This document shows positions 23,625-33,424 of a DNA stretch of 64,000 nucleotides, piece after piece. The notes under the pieces were generated by a model that saw only the letters and a list, made by a program, of their open reading frames with translations, searched no databases and was not told where the DNA came from. The position numbers and the translations under genes are program-made. Each line of letters starts with the position of its first letter. Positions within the stretch are counted from its first letter, which is position 1. Source of the DNA: Heligmosomoides polygyrus polygyrus (taxonomy: Eukaryota > Nematoda > Chromadorea > Rhabditida > Heligmosomidae); the NCBI GenBank assembly GCA_947396885.1, contig OX377205.1, forward strand, positions 65,258,969 to 65,322,968, given 5' to 3'.

Positions 23625-23971
23625 TTAGAATGAGGATGGACCTACTGCGACCAAGGGCTTAACGAAGTCGTCAAGGCAATGACATGATGAAAATGAGGAA
23701 CCACTGAGAAAGGGCACAATGACTTTCACGCGAAATTTTGCCAAAGTCGGCGTTGCAGGGGGGAAACACTCATGATACGGCACTATGACTACATCAGACA
23801 CCCGATCCTGCAAACACGGCTGGTCGAAGAGGGATAAGCGGCCTAGAGAGTTTCGAAGAGCTAAGCGCTTACTACCAGGTACACGAAAAACCTACGTTAA
23901 ATGTGAAATCCGGACCGTCGCAAAATGGAGCAATGAAACAGGGTGACGCCGGTCGCACTTCCGTAAGCAAT
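23625..23971 (-). CDS. C-terminal exons of the MPP8-like gene
   Basis: Exons 23971-23896 and 23807-23625 encode LLTEVRPASPCFIAPFCDGP followed by DFTFN, then a beta-rich end (VVIVPYHECF, RVKVIVPFLSG) and a TAA stop at 23627-23625. From memory, vertebrate MPP8 has a comparable ALLEPVFPI...CEGPDF segment after its ankyrins, in the region that binds TASOR. This similarity, added to chromo plus ankyrin, is what makes the assignment specific to MPP8. Confidence 0.7.
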
Positions 23972-26900
23972 CTGCAACATCAAATTAGACCGCTTCTTTC
24001 TTCAAGCTGTGTAAACGTCTGTCCACCTCACCTACAACCCACTACAAGCCTCAGCTAACAAGTGACCAACCCAAATCAATGTTAACTATACCCCACCTGT
24101 ACACTTTTCTTCGGGCCCTTAGCACTACGCTAGAAACTATTCTTGAATGTTTTGTGAGTACGTCATATGCTCGTCGTTTCCGAAGGTTCTCGGGTTTCCT
24201 GGAACAGAAATGATACACAAACACTGACGGTAGTCATCTATGCATCTATTACCTTCGCTCAGAACTTTCCAAAGCATGGAAGGATGCACCGCCTTGCAGA
24301 AGAACCTTCACCATTTTTGCGTGGTTTTTCGAGTACGCCAGAGACAGCGGCGTGTTGCCGTTTCGATCTGTGACGTTAACAGGTGAGTGATAGGCTAGTA
24401 ATCGAGTAACACGGCACACCTGAAAGTCAATATCAATTAAATGTATGGAATTAATAAAGGTCCAAAATAATCTTCATCTAAATGCACTAGGTGACAGAGC
24501 CAACTAGAGCTCACCTGGCCTCTGTCCACGGCATCATGAAGCGGAATTTTTCCGAAGTTGTCCCGCTGGCTAAGAAGGGAAGGAGCGATGTTACAAAGCA
24601 CCGTAGCGATGTCGTCACCGGCATGTTTTTCATCGCATCTCGTGTTACGGCATACCTAAAGCATGTCATTTCTAACAAGAAGCTGCCAAAGACGTCACAT
24701 ACAGCCAAATCAGCCGATTACTAACTAAATGCAGAAGATTCGCTCCATACGAATTCGTCCACAAAGCGAGTCGAGGAGCAGTCAGCAGATTGTTCACCAT
24801 AGCCTTCCGAACCCGCATAAAGTTACCCGACAAAACTGCCTCGTTGAATTGCTAAATGTTTGCATTACACACTGCTGATAACGCAATAAGCCGGCAAATC
24901 TGTTTCTGTGTAGTACACCGAACCCAACAACTTCGCTAAATAATGCCTTAGTAGTGTCGTACTAACTACAGCTAAAGATAAAGCTACATCAACAGTGTAT
25001 ACTGACAGAGGAACCACTTGCTGCAACACCTCTGACAGCTATGGAGCTCTGTTTTCAGCCCTTCAGATTGCTCACTCCGTAGCGCTCTGTTAATCTGCAA
25101 AATGCCCTCCCTCTCGATTCAGTTTACGGTCCAGACATAACATATGCCACCAAAAATGAATTCCTCCTTTACAAAGGATAAGGAAGTGGTTGAAGAAACG
25201 GACCTGTTTTTCTTGTTTGGGTAAAAAAAAATCACCAGCAAGTGAATAAAATGAAATCAAAAGCTTGAAGAAACCCCTGAAATCAAAAGCTTGAAGAAAC
25301 TCATGGAAACAAACCTCTTGAGAATAAGGGTGTTTTTCCTCGTCTCCATAATGCTTGATTTCTAATTCACGCAACATATTGTTCAACACCTGAGATGTCA
25401 ACGGCTCGTTTATAGATATTGGACCTGGCAGCAAATGAACAGCTCGCCTCCTTCCCTAAAAGGAGGCAATACATGTTCAGCTCACATGAGGCCGCTCAGC
25501 TCATCATCTATGATCTATGAATTTGGTATGATTGCAAAAACAGCCGCAACTTGATTACTGTTTACCAAATCCCTACCTTATTCTGAACAGCGGGTTTGGA
25601 GTTGTTGTCGTCTCTAGCAGGAGACGACTTGACGGCGTCGGCAGCATCCGCTGCTGCCGTGTCCGTTTTGGTCTCCGACTGGGATGGCGACTGATCCACC
25701 TCCATTTCATCCTTACCATCTTTAGCCTCTTTTGACGGCTGGGGCTCCAGTTCCTTCGTCTTCGGAGATGGCGGAGTCAAAAGAGAGGCCTGCGATGTTT
25801 TCTTCTCTCTTTTCTTTCTCTCCTTCGGAGTCCTCTCCGACGACGAGCGTTTCTCCTTCTTCGCTGGTTTATCAGCTTCTATAAACACAAACGCATCCCT
25901 TCTTTGCTTAAGCCCCTTCAGCTAAACCAATCAAAATTCCGAAAGAAGGATTAAAACAAAAACATACAACTCTACATAAACATCAAAACCCACTTTTGAG
26001 TGTCAATTTCAGTACTATTGGTGGTTTGTCACTGGAATTCGGGTCAACCTGTAACATCGCATTATCGATAAATAAATATCGTCAAAGCTAGCTTCAAACA
26101 CAATTGCAATGAGGCAGAATTATTTACCTTATGCACTAGATAAAGGCTCACCTTAGTCTCTGTGACGCTTGAAGAAGCGATCACAATAGTCTCTACAGCA
26201 TCGACGTCTTCCTTAAAGAAAGGTTGGTTATTATGCAATGTCTGCCTTTGAATAACAGTTTCGACTGCCGGCTGCGACGGTGACAGAAGTCATGCGCAAC
26301 ACTTTCTTAGAAAGCATGATACACAGCAGAGAAATGGTTTCGTCTTGAATTCTGGAAAGGAAAAGTACACATCTACACGTATCTGCGTTGTTCAATGTTT
26401 CTACTACTTCAAGCCCGTTCAACGCGTGCGGTTAACCATCGAACAAATATATACATAAATGAATGTATCGCAAAAAGTGCTCTGAGGTCCTACGGTTTGG
26501 AATTATTCAGCAAAAAATCTATTTCAGACAGCGGTCTAACTTGATTTGAAACTAAAACAATTTCGATCCCTTCCTTCAAAATACCTAGCACACACCTTTG
26601 AGGCGGCTGCTTTTCGTTTAGAGGCCCTCTGAGTAGTCTGTTTGGCTCTCCTTTGACGGCCTTTTCCAGCTGGTTGAGGAGTAGGACTGGCTGAGCCTCG
26701 AGATGTATCCTGCAGAGCAAAAAGCTGGTTCGGTGCTATACACCATGAAAGAAGAGCAAAGTAGGATGACATCTGGAGACTGGTGAACGAAGAAAGCGTA
26801 CTTCGGCGGTCAGAAGTTTTGTCGGAATCGGAGTGGTGGATCTGGAAGTATCTCGCGATCCAATCAGCGCCTTCGTCTGACTTCGTGTAACCTTCACCGA

Positions 26901-29900
26901 AGGATCAGTTGTCGTCAGAAACTAAACATGAAAACTGGATCGGATTTAGTATACCTCTGGAGCTCACATAAGTTTTCCGCTTTGAAGCTTTTTAGCTTTT
27001 TATGGATGCAAAACTATTATATAAAGGTAAAACAGGCAATCTCAGCAGCGGCGTGGCCATTCGCATAAATGAACAATAATTGTTCTTACCAATTCCGTAG
27101 CGGTATTTTTGTGTGTGGGATCGAAGAGCTTCTTCAGCTCACTAGGAGCAGCAGCTAGTTCGCCTGCCGGCTGCCCGTAGAACACGTCGTCCGCTTGCAG
27201 TTCGCGAGGCTTGAAGCCACTGTTGTCCTAATAAAAGAGGCATTTTATACAATTTCATAGAAATAAACTTCCTCCTAGCTGCTTTGAAAGTAGAAAATAA
27301 ACTATCGAAGTCTCACTTCTCGCGTCACTATCTCTGAAACATACTCCCATCGGGGTCCGCGTTTCGCACGCCGACTTTTCCGCACTTCTAAATAGCCTCG
27401 TTGAACTAAAAATAATTAGCGATTGAAGGTTAACCCAGTTCACACTGTGGCAATCTAGACCACCAGAAACAAAAAGACGACTATTGCCATGGAGTAGATC
27501 ACCTACTGTCGGTTTTCAGGAGTTCCTCAACCTTTTCTTTGTGAGCCGCTCGAAACTCCTTTAACAGCGCCTTGCTTTCAGAACCTAAACAAGATGTGCA
27601 TTCTAATATGCAAGCATCGAATGCACAGATTATGGAAGAAGGTAGGAAACAATGGAAGTCAATCTCGCCTATATAAAGACGCTAAAGCGAAATGATCTTA
27701 TTGTAGAAAAATTAATGCCCGTCTCGAATAGGAATACACCATTGCATGGGCTAAGAATGAGAGCACGAATACGATAAAATTCTCTGAGTGGAGATCTACA
27801 CTAAATAGGATATTGTAGAAACTGTGCGAGTGAACATAAAAAAGGAACGAATGTAGAAAATTTTTTGGGGCTAGAAATAAATTAATAAGTAAACAAATAA
27901 AGGTCGGTATTATAGCAAACACCTTCAAAATATCTCACGTACATAACGCATGGATGATGTCGCTGAGCATTCTGAACGCTTATCTTACGTATCTCACTTA
28001 TACAATGACCGTGATAGGCGCAACCCTCTTCAATACTGCCTAGCAAGTTTGGAAGCAACTTATCGAGCACATCATGACAAAAACCTGAGGTGAATCGAAT
28101 TTCAACTCTGGTTCTAAGCTCTGCTCAACTAGTACACACCGATAGCTAATGCGCGCATGGAAATGGGGTTAATGTTAAGCTCTTAGCTGCTCGGATATCT
28201 ATGAATCCTGGCATGTTTTGTCGCAGCCACTTCCATTGGAAGTTGTTTATCTATTACAGTGTCCTATTTTGGCATAGTTTTGAATCCTTCGCCTACTCCA
28301 TATTATTCGGAGTGATAAAACCATGCGAGGGAAGACAACGGTTCACCTTCTGTTACTGGTCCGACACATGAAAGAAGAACAGGGAAATAAGAAGCGAAAG
28401 GATGGGTTGCTGACCGCCAGTAGAAGGAATGAACCAAGCAACTAGTAACCGACCATGAACGGGTTTGGAACGAAGCACGAAAGGCGGCCACGCCCCCCCC
28501 CCCCCCACAGCACGTGTTGCTATTGCGCAGTGCTCCGTTCCAAACCCATTCATGGTCGGTTACTAACCAACTTGGTATCTGATCATGAGACACGGTAGGG
28601 TTTCAAACCGAGTACCAAATCTGTTTCAAACCCTTTCACGCTCGGTTGTCTGGCGACTCCCTTCTAAGATGGAACAAAAACGAATAAGCAAATATACGCC
28701 AACAAAACTAGAGCGATGTGAAAGTGGGTTGTTAGTTGTGAGCAGATTTGAATTCTAAAACAAGCAAGAGACATGTCCTCGACTAAACAGATACCTGGCC
28801 GCCTCAATGTCAAATTAAGAAGCATTTCCACAACGAAAAGTAGTCAGTCAAAAAGGCCTCTTATATGTCTAATTTGTGTGTGGCAGAAATTATGTTGTCA
28901 GAAACTACTTGGAATCAAATTAAAGTAAGACTCAAAGAAAAAGGGTAAGTTGTAAGGTTTGCAGTCCAATATGCTCCTTGGTCGACTATCAAATTTGTTT
29001 ACCCCAAAGGCCTCAAAACTCCTACCATTGTATTCAGGGATGGAATACTTGAACGAATCAAGGCTAAGAACAAACGGAAAGAGGCGTGGGTAGAGAGGGT
29101 AAAAGAGCATATGGCATACTCTTTACCCTTACCTACACCTAGTGAAGGACTTATTACAGGCTAAGCTTTTGCTATAAATGTTCTTTCTAGTCGCTCGTTA
29201 TTACTGCAGGTCGTCTAAGAGTTTCACTGTCACCTAAGTATCAAATTTGGGAGGCGTTTTCCATTTTAACTGACATTTCCACAAAATTTGCGCGTATGTT
29301 CCTCTCTCTTCCTCTCTTGTACGAACCAAATATCAACAACAACTAAATGACACAAAGGGGGCTGGTGGATGATCAAACAATGGGATAAACGGATGAAAGA
29401 CTAAAAAACAACTGGGAAGAGAAGAAATGCTGCAGTCTGAGAACCTTTCTGACCTGTGAAGCTCTCTTCTGGCTCCCAAGTGTCTTCGCTCGGCTTGCAG
29501 CCAACCCATCGTACGCGGTACTTAAAGATGCCGTTCTGAAGCTTTATATCTTCTATACTCTCCACCTGAAAAGTAAAATTACTCTTTCCTAAAAGTCGGC
29601 GAGAAAACACGTTACTCTTTAAGCGGATCTTTGCTGATATCCCACAAAATCAATGTTGAGTGATAATCACACAGAATCAGTGTTAGACGATTTGAGCGAT
29701 GCGAGACCAGCCCTTACCTCGTCGCCTTCGGACTCATCGATCTCTTCGTCCATCTCCTCGTCTTCATCCTCTAGACCAGTGTCCCCAAGATGTACATGAC
29801 CTTCCATTGCTTTGTCGATAGCTGATGGCTGAAACATTCGCTTATTTTTGCACCAAATTCATAATTCATGTGTGGCATTAAAAACATTGACGGGGCCAGG

Positions 29901-32900
29901 TGGCCTATAAAACTGTGCGAGCGACTACAACAGTTACTAATGGACTTGTCCTAACTGAACGTGAACGCCGAGGTTCTGAGCAACGTACAAGGCATGAACG
30001 GTAGCCAAGCTCAACACTAAGACAACAGTCGCGCTTGTCCGCTTCTCTCATAGAGTTTCCAAGGGAAGGCTGTAGCTCCTATCGCTTGACAACAAAGTAC
30101 AAGATAGGAGAGTTGCCTTCAACCTAATCGAAGGTAGTCACGGTCCACGGCAAATACGCCCTTTATGCCTAGCTAAGCATCAGTTGACACCTAGGAGTCT
30201 ATCAGGAAGTATCAAACCGATATATCCTCAACCACCTCGACTATTTGTTTGATTGGGTGCGCTGTTTATATTTATCCCCAGCTTTCTGAATTTGTTTGAT
30301 TGATCGGAAGACGAACTCTTCGGATACCAACCATTCCTCGAAATACGTAAGGGGAAGAAGACCGCTTATCCAGTTGATCCAATGGTGACATGAAGCCATC
30401 TCCCACTGTCATTTCACTTGCAACTAAGCAGTCAAGAGTAGCGACAAGTTACTCATCAACGATAGACTTTTCACCCTCCTGCACCGATGGACGAGCTAAC
30501 CATAACAACATCGTCTGAAGAGAATTCGTGGTGTAAATTTCGGTTTGACGTAGGATAAGAAGGATCATCATCATAATAACCTCCACTTTCTGAGTACTGA
30601 GCGATAATTCTTTCTCCATAAGCGATCACAGCGGCAAACCATGAAAAATCAAGGAGCAAATAGTTGGTGCTGGTTGACTAGTCATCTTATTAAGGCAGGC
30701 GATGAAGCTAACTGTGTAACTGTCTGCTCTCCATCTTGAGTTGCCGGTCACCTAATCTCTCGCACCACTTCAACGCACTGAGAACTGAAACAGATTATGG
30801 GACACAGTCACTACCTCAGACGACAAGCACCCTGAAAAGTGCAAGCAATTCTTCGAAAGGAAATGTAGACAGTAGGAGACTGGAGGAGGGGTTAATTTTC
30901 AAAAAGAAGTCAGTACGGAGTGAGGGATATTTACACCTCGGAGCATTCACCGCCTAATGGAGTGCAAGGAAGAGAATGTCTCTCACCAAAGTGAAAGAAA
31001 ACTGGAGGCGAGGGCATACTTTCACTAATCATAACACCGCATCGCGAGACATTTCGACCTTCGAACTACTGTCCAAATCAGGTATTGTTACGGAGGAAGT
31101 GGTAACCGCCCCAAACTAAACTGCCCTTATAGCGAAGTCATTTAAAGGTTGGTGGGCTTTGCAAGGCCCATGCCGAGATCAGTGAGCTGTTAAGCTGACC
31201 TTCTGCAAAGCATGTTCACTGATAGATGAAGAAGGTTTGCTGGAAAGTGCTCCAATACATTTCTTGTGTGCTGTTGTGCTTAACAAAACTGATCGTCTGT
31301 GGCAAGCTGTTACGTGTTTCGGATGCAGGTTCGACTAGAATTCGCGTATGGCAATAGATATAGGCTTTCTATCACACCACAAAAAAGGCGGAAGCTGGAG
31401 ACTTGGAGAGATAATGATGGCGTATCCAACGCCGTCTTGTAGACTATGACGGGCTGTCGCATGGTCCCACAGTGACCGTCCGAGTACTGAGGAAAACACG
31501 TCCAACTATTGGTAGACAAATCGTCGCTACCTTTAGTTGTTTGGTCGTGAGTGTCCAATGCAACCAGCAGATGTACTAGTGGCCATAATGTTTGGTTTTT
31601 GCAGTACTCTACCAGACATTTGTTGTTCGCAAAATTCCTTTCGTGCGAAAAGAGGACTGAAGAAAAGCGATGACGAGGCACTATGAAGGACCACCTCTTG
31701 ATACCTCCTACTGAAATACTGATCTAGGCGATATGGTAGTTGAGGGGTCACCATAGCATGCCGCTGCGGGCAGGCGCGGCGAGTAGCCATACAGCGAATG
31801 TAAATAAGTTATAAGTTTATTACATTTGCAAAACGCAAACATAAAAGAAAAACAATATCTCAAATACAACAACACTAATTAAAGCCTAACATAACATCAT
31901 GTTATGAACACAACCAGCAACAGTAGTAATCGGTATTACTCTATAGTTCACCTAGAAGCACCATACTGAATTAACTTTTTGCTAACCTCTTAAACTGGTT
32001 GAGGATAGCGCATTAGGCAGGCTCTTCGTAACCTTAAGGTATGCAGTTCCTTCTCTATACGTAAAGGACTTCGCGTATAGTGTCGCTTTAGGACGAGTTA
32101 ACGCGATTTTGGATGCGCAGCCCCTGGTGCTTGAACTCGTGACACTGTTTCATACTACACTTAATACCGTTGTATCCGTTAAGCGATATCTTATGAACCA
32201 TGCATACATCAATTACCTTGCACCGAGATCTACTCAAGGCATCTATTCCTTACTAGAGCGTTTGGCATTCTTTCATACCTGAAATCGCCAGTGCGTACCA
32301 TCAGTTTGCGCGTAAAATTATTCTGTGCCCTTTCAATGCAATAGATGTCTTTTTTTCCTTCAAGGATTGGATTTTGTAGTGCTAGATTCCACTATAGGAC
32401 GGACGTAAGTTTTGCAAGCGCGTAAAAGGATAGCCTTGTTTTAAAAGCAGTAAATCCGCGTCAGCGGAGGAGAGCAGAGAACAGAGCTATAGCATTGTTC
32501 TTTTTTCGTGTCAGCGACACTTTGTAAGGTGACCCTCCCCCCAGCTACCACAGCGCGCTAGTCTATCTTGGCAGGACAAGCGAGAACGTTGCATGGTCTC
32601 GCAACGATCTTGGACTGTGCGGTACACAGAGCGCAAATCTCGGACAGTCTGCCACTTTACCATTGCCGTGGTGGTTTTAGCTACGAGTTTTCTCCCTCAT
32701 TCATGTGAACTGCGCTAAGGTCCAAACCTTATCCATCCAAGCGTTATGCTTGTTGGGATTTTGGGTGGTATGAAATTAAAAATTTTACGCAGTGCTGGTG
32801 TGTTCTAGCCCTATGAGCCAGCGCACTTCTTATGTCATTAGACATACACGTGACTCGCCGATACAGTTACAACTGGAAAAAAAAACCGTCCGAGCTGTCC

Positions 32901-33391
32901 GGGGTGCAACGCCAACGGCCGCGCGATTCAAACATGGTTTTTATTAACCATGGAACGCCCTTACTCCAAGCTTTATACGTTGGAGCCAGGGACGAAGGAC
33001 ATTAACGACGCCACGACGCTCTATGGGATTTTCTACCCACCAGAAGCCCCCCGAGCAAGTCACACAGAAGTTCACTTGTCGTTAAACGTACGTCAAGAAA
33101 GACACGGACAAGATTTCCTAGACCAATCGCCGTGGGACCGCTCAACAGCCCAACGTCATCTTATGCGCTTCAGTTAAAGGAGCCACTGCTCAACTCAAAG
33201 CTAAACTTGTTCGAAAAACCACCGTCAGTTGATGATCTACTTTCATACAGCTTCGAGCTCAGGCCACTATCAGATCATAGAAGCTGGTACATCACACAGA
33301 ACAGAAGACGGCCTTCACTCACCTTCTGCTCGGTCTCATCGTACGTGACCAGGTCGCACTCCATCTTCACCTCCTGCTTGACGTCAGCCAT
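23625..33391 (-). CDS. MPHOSPH8-like: MPP8-like chromodomain and ankyrin protein (17 exons, about 717 aa)
   Basis: MPP8 is the H3K9me3 reader of the vertebrate HUSH complex, acting in the nucleus to silence transposons and intronless DNA. Exons on the minus strand: 33391-33323, 29828-29718, 29565-29454, 27584-27507, 27387-27317, 27227-27090, 26921-26802, 26709-26596, 26211-26152, 25921-25577, 25455-25315, 24851-24726, 24655-24515, 24419-24253, 24198-24097, 23971-23896, 23807-23625. Every junction has GT/AG signals and keeps phase, giving one open frame. Order of parts: acidic stretch (about 33-60), chromodomain (about 60-100), Lys/Ser-rich linker (about 125-410), ankyrin repeats (about 454-600), C-terminal domain with FCDGPDF. 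The start follows an acceptor at 33422. A 5' alternative is ATG 29807, which would remove the first 30 residues. Introns hold a MITE and a hairpin. Confidence 0.85.
24253..24851 (-). CDS. Ankyrin-repeat exons of the MPP8-like gene
   Basis: Three exons (24851-24726, 24655-24515, 24419-24253) join in phase. They encode EAVLSGNFMRVRKAM, NSYGANLLHLVCRN, LLSQRDNFGKIPLHDAVDRG, then VTDRNGNTPLSLAYSKNHAK and VKVLLQGGASFHALE. The recurring G-x-x-PLH/LSLA and x-LL-x-x-GA patterns are ankyrin repeats, about four in all, the first degenerate. Exon 24419 begins at TTTCAG; a nearer AG would break phase. Confidence 0.85.
25030..25254 (-). other. Intron of the MPP8-like gene with a short internal duplication nearby
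   Basis: The intron between exons 25315 and 24851 contains a possible acceptor at 25094 (TTTTGCAG) and open codons after it, but no donor in the required phase, so no exon is called. At 25255-25300 a 22-bp stretch (GAAATCAAAAGCTTGAAGAA) is repeated twice about 30 bp apart. Confidence 0.5.
25577..25921 (-). CDS. Charged low-complexity linker exon of the MPP8-like gene
   Basis: This exon gives 115 residues, starting LKGLKQRRDAFVFIEADKPA and continuing through Lys/Arg/Ser/Glu-rich sequence (KERKKREKK) to an acidic, Ser/Asp-rich end. It should be disordered and may hold a nuclear localisation signal. MPP8 has a similar Lys/Glu-rich linker between chromodomain and ankyrins. The acceptor at 25921 (GGTTTAG) was chosen because it is the only nearby one in phase with the previous exon. 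Confidence 0.75.
28440..28575. repeat. Hairpin element with a C16 tract, in an intron of the MPP8-like gene
   Basis: Left arm TAGTAACCGACCATGAACGG plus GTTTGGAACG (about 28443-28472) and right arm GTTCCAAACCCATTCATGGT plus CGGTTACTAA (about 28540-28570) are inverted copies with one mismatch. Between them is a run of 16 C at about 28491-28506. No coding capacity. Confidence 0.65.
29454..29565 (-). CDS. Chromodomain exon of the MPP8-like gene
   Basis: The exon encodes most of a chromodomain: VESIEDIKLQNGIFKYRVRW followed by VGCKPSEDTWEPEESFTG, with the beta-strand core and the DTWEP signature. With the preceding exon (ending EGDE), the three cage positions that read methyl-lysine in HP1 and MPP8 are Asp (59), Trp (80) and Cys (83), where functional readers have three aromatics. 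The following exon supplies the C-terminal helix (SKALLKEFRAAHKEK). Phase runs from 0 to 1 (G then GT), which fixes the next acceptor at 27584. Confidence 0.85.
31735..32543. mobile_element. MITE related to the 11.4 kb element (family GGTCACC, copy B)
   Basis: The ends share interior sequence with copy A: GGGGTCACCATAGCATG, then GGCGAGTAGCCATA and GCGAATGTAAAT on the left; GCAGAGAACAGAGCTATAGC and GACACTTTGTAAGGTGACCC on the right. The outermost arms are again inverted repeats of each other (TGGTAGTTGAGGGG and TGGTAGCTGGGGGG) but differ from copy A's arms. It lies in the first intron of the MPP8-like gene. The middle (31805-32450) is unrelated AT-rich sequence, probably an insertion. No target duplication was found. 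Confidence 0.6.
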
Positions 33392-33421
33392 CCCTGAGAA
33401 ATCTTCGTCTGTGTGCTCAGA

Positions 33422-33423
33422 TC
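33422..33423 (-). promoter_or_regulatory. Probable trans-splice or intron acceptor before the MPP8-like start
   Basis: On the minus strand TTATGTAACAG ends at 33423, 32 bp before the ATG at 33391. The stretch between is open in frame, so the true start could lie further upstream if this is a normal intron acceptor. Confidence 0.45.
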
Positions 33424-33424
33424 T

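Noticed and set aside
25030..25094. Possible extra exon of the MPP8-like gene (INRALRSEQSEGLKTELHS)
   Set aside because: It has a good acceptor but no donor in the needed phase, while the flanking exons join in phase without it.
30471..30659. Minus-strand frame with GGYYDDDPSYP, a possible exon
   Set aside because: No splice boundaries in phase with the MPP8-like exons on either side, which already join directly.
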